Source: Pyrrhosoma nymphula
Taxonomy: Eukaryota; Arthropoda; Insecta; Odonata; Coenagrionidae
DNA: 64,000 bases
Assembly: GCA_963573305.1 (NCBI GenBank)
Contig: OY754337.1
Location: forward strand, 53,643,164 to 53,707,163
Direction of reading: 5' to 3'
The stretch's first letter is position 1; every line of letters starts with the position of its first letter. The position numbers were made by a program, and so were the translations under genes. The notes below the pieces were generated by a model, which saw only the letters and a list, made by a program, of their open reading frames with translations, searched no databases and had not been told where the DNA came from. Of this stretch, positions 9,201 to 20,090 are shown in pieces.

Positions 9201-11362
9201 CTCGCGCATTTTATCACCATATTTCGACAGGAACTGTAATTATCATACTCTTCCATATCACCGAATGTGCATAGCTGTCAATCTACTCTCCTATGCTGCA
9301 ATAAACTCCGCTGCAATTAAGAGTATGCCCAATTGATGATTGCCAAGTACATACATACCAATCACGCCGTTCTCTATCGGGATAAGCTTTGTCAAAAGAG
9401 CTAAATTCTCGGCTTTATACAAAGGAAACTAACTTCGAATTTATTAATGTCCTCCATAACGCCCTATCCTTGCAAACCTGCTTTACTTCTGTCAAATTCA
9501 TGAACTACTTCATACACGTTTTCCTATTCAAAAGACTCCAAATATTCCTCCATTTAAAGAGACTGTTCCACAAAATTCACACGTGGCCTTCTCGGTCTAC
9601 AACTTCCTCTCATGCCATTCAATGAACTCTTTGCTTCGTTATTCGACTATCATTCATTCTCTCAATATGGCCAGACCAACAAATCACGGTCCTGTCTTAC
9701 GACATGTAAAGGATGTCTTACGACATGTAACCGGGGGATCTATTCCACATTCTGTCATTCCCTGCTCATTCCTAACCCTATCCCTCCTATTTTTACTGAA
9801 AAAACTTCTCAGATAACGCATACCCCATGCATTTAGCCTAACTTTAAGTTAATCCTGGCATGCTCACGCTTCACTGCCATGCAATCAAGTGGGGAGAAGC
9901 TCACTATTATACACTGTGATATACGCTTTGCTTTCCGCAATCGTGAAGGTCAATATCAATTAAAACTTTGACGCGGGTGACCCAATGCTAGTGCGTTCAG
10001 GATTAGGCAAATGTTTGAAGCTTCGTTACACGTAAATAAAACTGGTAGTCATCAAAGGATCTCCTTCGTCTATCTCTTTGCGTGGTAGATCAAAACCGTG
10101 CTGCTTATCGGTGGATGGATCTGTGCGTATAAATAGGTAAATTAAGCGAAAGCGCTCCTAAACCCCTCTACATAAGACAGCTGTCGACGACTCCTTCTCC
10201 ACACGAGGGAGAGGGGGCAGGAGAGCTTATGAGTCTCGTTCCCCGACGACCTTTCTTCAGCGAAGGCGGCTAAAAGCAAGACGGAGGGTCACAAGCAAAG
10301 GGATTATTATTAAGTGAAGAGGAGTGAGCGCACGCATAAGCAGTGACTCGTTGAGCCGATCAAAGATTAATGCCTCGTCTCTCATCCCAACAACATCCTT
10401 GCGTATCTCTCTACTCTCGTCGAGGGAGAATATTCTAATGTCCTGGCAGAATGCCTTGAAGACGAAGTCGCCAACAGCGTGCACTGCGTCTCCCACCTCT
10501 TTCACGGCGGAGATGACTATGTGCGCGCCATTGTTGCACTAAGTCACTGAGGAGAATTCGATCCCTTGTCGTGCGATTCAATGTGATCCAAGAGCGTAAA
10601 TGTTTCGAATTTGTTCCGATACTCTAACTAGGAGCACAAATTATTGATGTGAGGGAAATAAGAAAATATAAAAAGTCGAATAAAATGTTCTGACCCAAGG
10701 AGTAACTGCCGGTGCAATAAAATATGTAGACTCGTTTGGATACTAATTAACTAGTACTTGAATGCAAGATACAACCAACTTTATCTTATTTTATATTGCG
10801 TTAAAGCATGCTTACCGATTGATTTTACAATAAACTTTGACTTTTTTTAGCAATGAGAACAAAAAAGTGCAGGCTTTTAGGCGTTTTCTAACGGACCGCT
10901 CTCAGAGACATTACAAAAATGATAAACTTGAAGTTCAATCCCAATAAAAATTATACTCAGAGCTAATAAAACCTTTCAAAATGAAATATTTAAATTTCAA
11001 TTATTTCTAAACAGCCATATAAAGTTGCTATAAATTTCATGAAAAAACCTTTTCTGAGTAGTGGATAGTACCAAAAACATGGTCTTGATCTCAAGTGGAA
11101 CGAGAGGAAATGTACGCACACTGATTCACTAATTTCTGTTAAACCCGGTAAACTTTTGTGGAAGGTTTTATCAAAACCTTTCGAAGTACTAAAAAAATGT
11201 TTTTGAAGTGGAACCTTTTCACTGTCGTTGTGTATTTGACGCCCGCTATAGCACCCGCTGTAAACACGTTTACACACCACGACTTTATGAGTCAAAACAA
11301 ATACTAAACGCCAACTCTTTTAATATTAATGGTTGAAGGAGTAACTTTGTGGAAAATTGTCA
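9201..11362. other. Non-coding stretch with a possible minus-strand exon at 10257-10543
   Basis: A tandem duplication of 'cttacgacatgtaa' sits at 9696-9730. On the minus strand 10543 to 10257 is a comparatively GC-rich frame containing HAVGDFVFKAFCQDIRIF and a hydrophobic stretch LHLIIIPLLVTLRLAF. It is preceded by an acceptor-like 'attctcctcag'. No family was recognised and no donor was found, so it is noted here as an unproven exon. The rest is unremarkable. Confidence 0.25.
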
Positions 11363-11521
11363 CCGACATGATGAAAAAATATAATTTAATATATTCCACT
11401 CAAAAATTGGTTTTGAAAAAAAAAGGTATTGATAATGATTGCTGTGCAGCAGGAACCTGGGTCGGTAATAAACCAATTTTTGAGTGGAATATACTGTTAT
11501 ATTTTTTCATTATGTCGCCAA
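11363..11521. mobile_element. Foldback element with roughly 50-bp arms
   Basis: The left arm (11363-11413, with 'atgaaaaaatataa' and 'tatattccactcaaaaattg') recurs inverted at 11470-11521 ('caatttttgagtggaatata', then 'tatattttttcat'). Between the arms is a short spacer with 'aggaacctgggtcggtaat'. There is no coding capacity. It is a MITE-like or foldback repeat. Confidence 0.55.
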
Positions 11522-12337
11522 CTCTGATTATTTGGTTTAAAAAATGCCACTTTTACTGGCGACTTACGTTAGCTATTGAATACCAAAATTAAGGTACAAA
11601 ATTCGCCAATTATTCCACGAATATATTTTTAAAGAACACTTTAGTATAGCCATAGACAAGGTCGCTATACCCATTATATCCGTATAAGGCAAGGAAGGTA
11701 TAGCGACCTTAGCCATAGACGTTGACTGCAGCGCCATTTCTATGGAATAACCACATTTTGACTTCAATTATCGCATAAATTAGCTAATAACTTGAAAAAG
11801 AATGCGGTAAGATGCATCCACTATTTTTTATCAATAAATCGGGAGTTTTCGCTTTTTATATGCAGTTTTCCCTGAAAACGGCAATTATATTAGATATAAA
11901 AATACTATATTTCCCTGAGTTTCTCCCACTCTCCCGTTTAACACTATGTAATTTCAAGTTCAATCTGCGAGAAAAATAGCGAGGAAAGGTAACATATCAG
12001 AGATAGAGGACTTTTTTTCTATAACTATTCAGAATATGAATTAAAAACGACATTTATATCCTTTTACGGCGGAATCGTAATGGGGAGTAATTCCATCCTC
12101 TGTTTATCATAACGACCTCACTTTTATTTATACAGGGAAAAAATATTGAGTTTATGTCAAAAAATTAAAATAATAAAAAAGATGTGGCCAACCTAAGCAA
12201 GGTTTACAGCAATATTTTAAACCATAGTAATGTGGTTTCTAACAATACTGTAACACCTTTTCACAAAATTAAACTATACATATATGTATATATATATATA
12301 ATGTCTTGGTAGAAAATCGCTCTCGGCGACGATGCAC
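11522..12337. other. AT-rich non-coding stretch with a small hairpin
   Basis: AAGGTCGCTATACC at 11658-11671 is inverted at 11697-11710, giving a 14-bp stem, and both arms adjoin an 'agccatagac' block. An (AT)n tract runs near 12270-12300. No gene signal was seen. Confidence 0.45.
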
Positions 12338-12565
12338 ATGCATAAATAAAACAGTGATACACTAAACAAACACAGAAACACGCAAAAAGGACACTCACAA
12401 AAGAAAACTTGTACGTTTCGGCGTCAGGACGCCATCGTCAGCGGTAGAGGAATCATTCCTCTACCGCTGACGATGGCGTCCTGACGCCGAAACGTACAAG
12501 TTTTCTTTTGTGAGTGTCCTTTTTGCGTGTTTCTGTGTTTGTTTAGTGTATCACTGTTTTATTTA

Positions 12566-12570
<5 letters not shown>
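12338..12570. repeat. 233-bp perfect palindrome (116-bp arms, 1-bp centre) with mirrored hammerhead-like motifs
   Basis: Every base from 12338 to 12453 is complemented from 12570 back to 12455, with C at 12454 as the centre. Each arm carries CTGACGAT, a six-pair stem GGCGTC/GACGCC with a 2-nt loop, and GAAACG (plus strand 12467-12494; mirrored on the minus strand at 12414-12441). This is the motif seen in the PLE termini. The palindrome is flanked on both sides by TA-rich simple repeat, suggesting insertion into an (AT)n target. No coding sequence is present. Confidence 0.7.

Positions 12571-12614
<44 letters not shown>
12566..12614. repeat. (AT)n microsatellite
   Basis: An almost uninterrupted AT dinucleotide tract directly abuts the palindrome's right end. 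A shorter TA tract lies about 40 bp left of its left end. Confidence 0.9.
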
Positions 12615-12617
<3 letters not shown>

Positions 12618-12919
12618 ATATTCTTCTCTACTAGAGATAATAAATCCTTGGCTGGTAAATATATATAATCAATTCAAATAAAATTTTATAAAGCTTTTAA
12701 TGTATTTCTATTGTATGTATTTCTGTTTGTATCATCCGTGATTGTATCGTTGCCAACCTAGGTTTCTATTTACTTGCCATTAACTCGTCATTGACAATAA
12801 TGACCTGATGTTGAAAGACTCAATGAATGTATTAAAAGGTAATATGCTATGGAAAATTATTTGACGAATTGGTGTAAATGCTGTGTTGTTGTTTTGTTTT
12901 TTGCCCATCGTATATTTTA

Positions 12920-12960
12920 TTTAGCCCTGAAGATGAATTCCGAAACGTTGGCAAAAAAAA
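12920..12960 (+). repeat. PLE-type hammerhead-like motif, isolated
   Basis: CTGAAGAT (12927-12934), a weak GAATTC stem, and CGAAACGTTGGC (12941-12952) match the core of the PLE terminal motifs. The stem II region is reduced, so ribozyme activity is unlikely. No GIY-YIG coding was found upstream. Confidence 0.45.
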
Positions 12961-13198
12961 CAGACTTTAATTTTTGAACTAAACTCAATATTGCTTCCCA
13001 GTATAAGCAATACTATCTCATGAACGGCACGTGACACGACAGACAAAAACGTCAGATAACTTTGATACAAATTCCTGGGCTTTATTAAACGAGCTGGAGG
13101 GCTTAAAGATTCAGGGAGTGTTGCTAATCATCCGAAAAAAACTGAGAAAGTCTCCATATTTAGAGCACAGAGAAAATTTACAGGTGAGGAATTTACCC

Positions 13199-13382
13199 GG
13201 CCAGCCCCGGTGGCGGCGGGGTAAAGTCCTCACTCGGGTCGCGGGTTCGAGTCCCTCTGGGTCGGTTTTTCGCATGCCCAGGGCTTGGGTGTTTCTGTCA
13301 AGTTCTGGTGGTTTGGCCCCTGAAAAACATGAAGATAAGCCAATGGCTTATCGGGATCGCAGGGGCATACGGACCACCAGAA
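13199..13382 (+). repeat. tRNA-headed SINE-like unit 3 with an 80-nt hairpin body
   Basis: An A-box-like TGGCGGCGGGGTAAAGTCC (13211-13229) and a strong B box GGGTTCGAGTCCC (13242-13254) are followed by 'gggtcggtttttcgcatg'. Downstream, three nested complementary segments form a long hairpin: TTCTGGTGGT (13303-13312) with ACCACCAGAA (13373-13382), GCCCCTG (13316-13322) with CAGGGGC (13360-13366), and GATAAGCCA with TGGCTTATC around 13343. The head matches unit 6 at 46.7 kb in reverse orientation, allowing for a 15-base gap in the head. Confidence 0.55.
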
Positions 13383-15929
13383 TCATCCGAGAGCAAAATA
13401 AATTTCGTTTTTCAACGGGATTACTTGGGAGAAATGAATATTTCGTTTGCAGATCAATTTTCTTTTCCTCATATAAATATGAAAAATACACGCATAATGA
13501 CAAGACTTGGGACTGAAATACGCCCTAGGAATCATATTTTTATTTTATTGCGTCAAATGTTTACGTAGGTAGTGATCTCTAAATTGCATAGTAGTAATTA
13601 AAGCTTTTAATTTTTACGGTTTTTTCAAATTCTTCCATGATTATACCTATGGCAACGACCATTGTTGATCTCGAATACTCAGATTTGTTTATATAATAAT
13701 GTTTCGTTAACGTTACTAGCTTTCTATCCTAGTTTCTCGAAAGCAAGTAAAAAGTTCCCAGTGTGAAGTAATATATTCCATAGAAATAACTCCTCTAATT
13801 ATATAATCAGTCACGTATGGATGACTTGATAAAGATGGCAACATTTTCTTTTTACTTACCCAATATCGCAATTTTTTTCAATTTGTTAATTGGTTTTAGC
13901 AACGGTGATCTCTAAGGTTGACTATATCTGATCACCACCTGCTCTGGGCCGATGCACGCTGTAAAAATGATTGGCGTAAGAAAGTTTCTGTTATCTAGAA
14001 AAATAAAAGAGGTGGGTTGTGATTGAGTTATCAGTTAGGTGCTTAGTTCCTAGCTGTGTTTACTCAACGGTTACGCTATCAGTTTTTGGAGTTTGAATGG
14101 TCAACAGATACGTATCTCTCTCAATAAAGTTATGTTGAACCTGCAATCCATTTTCCTGAGACCAAATGCTTAAATCGATAAATTAGAGTACGCGCGACAG
14201 GTATTTAACTTAGGAAATGGAGCTTATATTATTTTTATAAAGATTCCCATTTAACTGCACAATGTACATGATCGCCAATCGTTCCATAGATGCACTCTAA
14301 ATTAGAAATTACCTTTCTTCCTCTTATTATCCCTTACTCCAAAAAAATTATCTTTATGGGAAAATTTACTAGGAAACATGCAAAGAAAATTTTGAAAAGA
14401 TGAACAGGAAATCCTCACATTTCTACACAGGTGTTATTGAAAAGTACTTACTAAAAGTTATCCGTGCTTATCGGTAGGAATTGATATGAGAGGCTATTAT
14501 ATTTTAATACATTGATATAAATAAATTCCTAAAATTAAAGCTGTCTTGTTACCAATAAATCCGTAAAAGATATCACTAAATTCATATTGATGACCTTAAA
14601 TAAAGCTTCTGATTTCATTTCAAATGTGGGTATTTCATAATGCCACGACACACTGTAAAGAAATTTTGTCAGTCTATAGGCCGAAAGAAAGGAATTGAAT
14701 CACCTTTGCATAAACACACACGGTGTCAAGGTCGAAAAAATCTTGGAAAGCCATAATGAAGCCCTGGAAGTGTTTACGTTTGATGAGAAAGAGAGAGAGT
14801 TCACAGCAGAAAAAAAACTTCCTAACCGTGTCCAGCCCATGATGTAACATATGACTGTCTTGTTCTATGCACCACTTCAACACTACATACGGCCTTATGT
14901 TAGATTCCTTTATCCTGCAATCATTAAATCTATCGCGAAGATTCAATAGATGGAAATTTTACCCTACAACGAAGAACATGAAGGTTTACATATAACACAC
15001 TTATATGTAATAACTGCATATTTAATATAAGAAATATCATGCTAACAAATAATAAAGTAGTGGTTTTTATTTAAAGCTTAAGGTTATAAAACTAAAAACG
15101 TGTGAGGGTAAAGCAAAAAGTGGACTGATGAATTATGATACATATTTTATAATCAAGAGAACTAACGAGAAAAATATATGCGTGCTTTATCTTAGGCTGC
15201 TCACTTGCATACTAAACAAATATTTCTAATATAAATCCATCCGTCACGCTCTTTATACTTGGGGACAAAATCTAAGTTAATACGGTGGTTAGGAAAGGAG
15301 TAGTCCCAGGAAGACTTAGCAGAGCACATGTAAGAGAATCCCGTGGCACGAGGTATTTTAATGATTTAGAAGCAAAATAATAGGCACGAAGATAAGTGAG
15401 AATATGACAGGTGAAGAACTTGTAGCATGGGAGAGAGCCAGTTTTTTTCGAGTTACAATCCTCAACTGACATTTCTCTACGATTCATGAAAGGGAAGAAC
15501 ACGTAGAGTATTTACACCTTATACAAATATTTGTACCAGACCATGTACAGGAATTGAATGTAAAAATTGTAATAATGTTAAAATAGTTGGCGTGAGAGTT
15601 TACGGACATAACACTCTCCTTATCAATCGCACACTAAAGTTTGTTTCAGAAGCTCATTAAAGAACCAGCAAAATTAATTGATCTCTGCATTGTTGGGGTA
15701 TTAGTCCCACTAAGTTGTTTGGAACAAAATTAGTTTGGAACATTGGCTTAGCTATGGAGACGACAGCTGGAAGTGCTGTCATCCAAAAAAACATGCACAG
15801 ATGATGAACCCAAGAATGCAGAGATCATCTGAGCATCAGCACAGAAACTTGTGGACGAGTAAAATCAGTTTTTAGTAATCATGAACACTAATGCCATATA
15901 AAAATCAATACACTTATCGGTTCTGAGTT
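13383..15929. other. AT-rich non-coding stretch
   Basis: Open frames at 14674-14946 (minus) and 15272-15502 (minus) carry no recognised domains. Nothing repeat-like was confidently recognised. Confidence 0.4.
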
Positions 15930-16240
15930 CGAAGAAGATATGACTACGAAAGAGGAAACGGTATGTGAAAATATTCGTGCTGAGCGTGGCACTCTATGAA
16001 TTGGAAACATGGAACATTGGAAAATCAGTCCCGAAACATGGTGTTGGAGGAGAATGCTGAAGATCAACTGGACGAATAAAATAAGAAATTAAGAAGAACA
16101 CAGAAGAGGAAAGAACCAGATGGATTGGGCACAATCTATGACATAACGGGTTTGATAAGATTGCAATTGAAGAAAGAATAGAGAGAAAAGTCCCAAAAGA
16201 GGAAGGTAAGGATACACTAAAGATAATAACAGTATTTTCT
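15930..16240 (+). pseudogene. RTE-type retrotransposon C-terminal relic
   Basis: Read through frameshifts and stops, this gives VLSVALYELETWNIGK, then a WCWRRMLKI-like block, then NEEVLRR-, GHN- and LIRLQLKKE-like blocks. They line up in order with the intact RTE protein at 31.8-34.9 kb (SVALYGAETWTLRK, MWVWRRMEKV, TNEEVLDMVGEER, LLKIVIEGRM). Only the region after the reverse transcriptase remains, as expected for 5'-truncated non-LTR copies. Confidence 0.55.
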
Positions 16241-17064
16241 ACCAAAATTAAGGTACTGGCCAAACGTGCGATCCGGTGAGAAACTCGAGAACTCTTTATC
16301 CAATGAATTCACCATAAAACCCAGAGGTAATACGTAATTAACAATGTTTTTCATGAATATGTCGATTGGGCGTTGCGACTTATTGATTGCCGATTGAAAA
16401 CTTTGAACTAACAACACTTCACATCACATGTATCACAATACCATCGACCTGAAGACGCTGGTTGGAACACCACGAAAACTGTTGTCATCCCATTTAGCAC
16501 ATGCGTTGAATACCCGGAAAATGGAGTGAATAATCAAAGCACTTTAACCTTTAATAAATATATATAATCTAGCGTACCGACCTGGTAACATAACTGCCGA
16601 TAGAACTCTCCAGACAGCGTCTAAGAAGGCAAATAAGCAGGTTTCCACTTTCACTGTAACATTCCCGTGTAGCAGCTTCGATGAGTTTCATGTGGCTGAC
16701 AGGCCTAGGTAAAACGATTACTCGAATCATGAGACCTGTGACCTGCGTAGCCGTATCTTTCCCCGCGGACTTTTTAGCTTGATACGGCATCTCATGTGAT
16801 GGTGTTTCCCGGGTAACTATTACAAGAGTCCGCGCGCAGACCGTATCAATTTCATTGATGTGACGTAGAGCATAAATATTTATCTTTTCATTTCACGGAA
16901 CGAAATGAGGATCAGGCGTGCGAGAGGGTTTTTACCCAAACAGACGAAAGTTAGCAAGTTGCGCGACATTATCTGATCGTGAGGTAATCACGGAAGTTAG
17001 TCTCGTGGTAAATCACAGTGCGATCCGCGAAATGAAAGATAAACGGCATTGGGGAAATATTTAG
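16241..17064. other. Non-coding stretch
   Basis: Open frames at 16217-16417 and 16569-16790 (minus) have no recognised domain. This is the 5' flank of the truncated LINE that begins near 17065. Confidence 0.4.
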
Positions 17065-18045
17065 ATACATATTCTCGGGTATGCAGTTAAAGTGGCATCA
17101 GGTGTCCCACAAGGAAGCGTAATTGGCCCCCTTTTTTTCATTATATACATAAATGACCTATACTCTCGAATCAGCAGTAAAATACGTTTATTTGCTGACG
17201 ACGCTGTCATCTATCGCGAAATTAGTGATCACTCTGACTTTGAAGTTCTATCATCCGATTTAAACAACGTTCATGAGTGGAGCCAAGAGTGGGGACTCGA
17301 ACTTAATCTGAGCAAATGCACGGCGGTACATTTCTTGCGGAGGTCGTCCAACTATCCCCATGTATATGCTCTGGATGGTGTTAACATAAAGGTGACAAAT
17401 GAAGTGAAGTATCTAGGAGTTACGATAACCTCGAACCTATCGTGGCGAACACATATAAGAAATATTTGTGGCAGAGCTCTGAAGAAGCTAGGATTCGTCA
17501 AGCGTATTGTGGGAAGATTTTCAGATGAAAAAGAAAAAGAGAGGTGCTATTTCGCACTCGTCCGGCCACACCTTGAATATGCAGCGAGCATATGGGATCC
17601 GACGCAGAAAGGCTTAATTCGGGAACTTAATAAAATACAAAGGAAAGCTGCGCGATTCGTCAAAAACTGCTACGGGCGTACAGACATCGTTACACAGATA
17701 TTAAACGAATTAGGCTGTGAGCCGCTAGAGAGTCGGAGGCAGCGCGCTAGGCTTAGATTGCTTGAGCAATTGAGAATAGACATCTTTAAGAAATACACGG
17801 AGAACATCATATTAGAACCCCACTATATTTCCAGGTCCGACAGAAACGATAAATTAAGAGAGATATTTTGCCGAACGGATAACTATGGGAATTCGTTTTT
17901 CCCCCGAACAATAAGGGACTTTAATAAATTCTAGGCGTAATTTCATTAGAGCGTTTCCTTTTTATATGTAAACGGCTGGTGTCCTAACACCCCCCGCCAC
18001 ACGCCTATTGAGGCGGCTTGCGGGGTAGTATGTAGATGTAGATTC
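17065..18045 (+). mobile_element. 5'-truncated CR1/Jockey-like LINE
   Basis: The element consists of the downstream part of a reverse transcriptase frame followed by a 3' UTR ending in a GTAGATGTAGAT simple-sequence tail. The 3' UTR block 'ccgccacacgcc...gcggggtagtatgtagat' (about 17992-18040) recurs at 39.9 kb and 54.1 kb, defining a local family. The 5' truncation falls inside the reverse transcriptase, as is typical for target-primed insertion. No target duplication was identified with confidence. Confidence 0.75.
17092..17934 (+). pseudogene. LINE reverse transcriptase, C-terminal part
   Basis: The 280-codon uninterrupted frame starts with the RT motif SGVPQGSVIGPLFF and has the catalytic FADDAVIY block (residues 34-41), then the thumb region and a C-terminal ERCYFALVRPHLEYAASIWDP block typical of the CR1/Jockey/L2 group. 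The upstream fingers and palm, including the first catalytic Asp, and the endonuclease domain are missing. The first codon is GTG inside the RT motif and is not a real start; the frame is open back to about 17065. It is well preserved, so the insertion is relatively recent, but it cannot encode a complete enzyme. Confidence 0.8.
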
Positions 18046-18589
18046 TTTAGCAGGGCATACTATGCAATACTGCATTCTGGGAAGAACTGAAAATATTTAT
18101 TGGAATATGCCGCTTGGTATGTACATGGGTTAGTGTGGCTCAAAAGGTATTGTGTTCAGGTAGTGAACTGACTTTTAATACCTGCAAGCACAGAACCAAC
18201 CATTCTGAAAAAATTACGCCCGATTCAAAAAGATAAAATAAAATAATGCTCATATTTTGGCGCTTGCCATTCGATCTAGTGTGGTGCTCATGCTGCATCA
18301 TAACAGTGCTTTCTATTCGTTTCAGATCCTACGCACCAAGCAGTGCAAGCTTATCTTGATAGGGCGGCAAAGTTTACACGGATCTTTTTACGGAAACGTT
18401 TAAGATCTCAACATTGCTGGATCAAAGTAGCATGACATTGTTCGGAACCAATCGGGGAAGCTCATTTTAAGAATCGAATCAATAGCCATATAGGGCAGGA
18501 AATTTGAATAACAGAATTGAGTATTTTGAAGTAGAGTAATTGAGTATTTTGAAGTATACATTGAATGTTAAATATCATGGGAACCCTAG
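18046..18589. other. Non-coding stretch
   Basis: Mixed composition, with no coding or repeat structure recognised. It is the 3' flank of the LINE. Confidence 0.35.
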
Positions 18590-18715
18590 TAGTCAAACGT
18601 GGAGATAACCTTACTCCATCATACGGAACCAGTTTGTGGACAATGGAGAGAAAGCTCATCCAATGAAGAGGGCCTTCTGCGCAAATGCCGCCATGTTTTG
18701 CTACCACTATAACCT
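18590..18715 (-). repeat. Interspersed repeat family A, partial copy 3
   Basis: On the minus strand 'gtggtagcaaaacatggcggca' and, further on, 'cgtttgactactagggttcc' match family A blocks at 150-250 and 3600-3730. The open frame spanning it is incidental. Confidence 0.45.
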
Positions 18716-19599
18716 TTGGTTTAAAAAATGAAATTTATATGGCCCATGTTATAATATTAACATTGCTTAGTGAATAAACGCGATGAAATAATAATTTTTC
18801 CGGGATATCATCGATTTCATTTAGCGAGAGCTTCCTTCATAAATAAATAATCAGTACTATATATATATACTATGTTTTCAACATCACTTACAATGGTTCA
18901 CTTATTTGCTTACAATGTTTAAAAATCTAACTAAAACTGAGATTTTACGAGATTTGTTTATTAATTAACCAACGACTAGAACGCTTATAAGAAAGGATAT
19001 GCATAACTCTCATTGATTCTTTTGTTAAAGGAGAGCGATTAATTTTTCCTCTATGTATTGCCATTTTGTGGTTGCAAATACAGCGATATATCGCCAAGTC
19101 TCCTTCCATATTCTATGCGTTGTTAGTAGGCAGCTTGTGACTAGAGAAAAAATTATTTGAATACATTCGCCGAGATAAAAATAGTTTGAAACGGAAATAG
19201 ATTGCGCTCTGGACAGGTACACACACGAGCGTCTGCCAAAGTTTTTTTGAATGACTGAGTAACGGAACACATGAACCCATTCATAAGCTAAAAAAAGTAG
19301 GACAGGAGGTTTATTAATGGAACATACATAGAGCAGACATATGTCCATCAGTGACCTTTCAAAATATTACTCTCTGGTCGGTGAAAGTTTAAGCTGGAAA
19401 TGTGCGCAAGAGATGATTTTAAAAATGAGCAAGGCATTTCATTTTATTTCTCGTAGCATTTACTCATCAATGGAAATAATACATATCGAAACTAATTTCA
19501 TAGCATTTCATCACTGATAATGCGGAATTTAATCATTTCTATAGGGTAATATTGGGAGAATTTCTATGTTTTTTCATAACCTATCTGTAGAAATTAATT
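18716..19599. other. AT-rich non-coding stretch
   Basis: A minus-strand frame at 19025-19348 (107 codons) has no recognised family. A short (TA)n tract lies near 18850-18870. Confidence 0.35.
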
Positions 19600-20090
19600 C
19601 TACACTTTATTTTATTTATGATTTGCTTGTTGTATTCTATTCTTGGTCTTCCTCTAGAATTCTTTCTATTTATTTCTCCTTCTAATATTGGTTTTATTAG
19701 GTTGCTGTATCCCAAAATGTGTCCAATAAGTTTGTATCTCCTTCTTCACTGTGTGTTATTTATGCTCCTTTTCTCTCCAGGTGTTCGTAGGACTTCTTCG
19801 TCAGTGATTCTCTCTGCCCATTTCATCTCCATTATTCTTCGGTAAGACCACATCTCTATTGCTTTCAATCTCCTCTGCTCTGATCCTGTTATTGTCCAGG
19901 CTCCACAGCCATATACGAGCATGCTCCAAATATATGTTTTAATAAAGTGCTTCCTTACTTCCAGGCTTATGCTAACAGCTGTCAGCATACTCCTCTTCGG
20001 GTAGAATGCCTTCTGCTCACAACGTCTTTCTTGATCCTTCCACCGATGGTGATCCTGGTTCCATAATATCAACATTATTTTACTTCCTGA
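19600..20090 (-). pseudogene. RTE-type retrotransposon C-terminal relic
   Basis: The minus-strand frame from 20075 to 19746 contains LEVRKHFIKTYIWSMLVYG, CGAWTITGSEQRRLKAIEMW and RITDEEVLRTPGE. These correspond in order to KDVKKRLVKSLIWSVALYG, AETWTLRKEDENRLKAFDMW and KTNEEVLDMVGEE of the intact RTE protein. After a frameshift the relic continues as ILEGEINRKNSRGRPRIEY (about 19745-19630). No RT catalytic residues remain. It is a 5'-truncated, decayed copy from a sister lineage of the intact element. Confidence 0.7.

Noticed and set aside
10257..10543. A separate gene call for the minus-strand frame with HAVGDFVFKAFCQDIRIF
   Set aside because: An acceptor-like site exists, but an in-frame stop lies at its edge, no donor was found and no family was recognised. 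It is kept only as a note.
13199..13260. A functional tRNA gene
   Set aside because: A and B boxes are good, but the anticodon arm and acceptor stem do not fold properly, and a similar unit at 46.7 kb shows that it is a repeat family.
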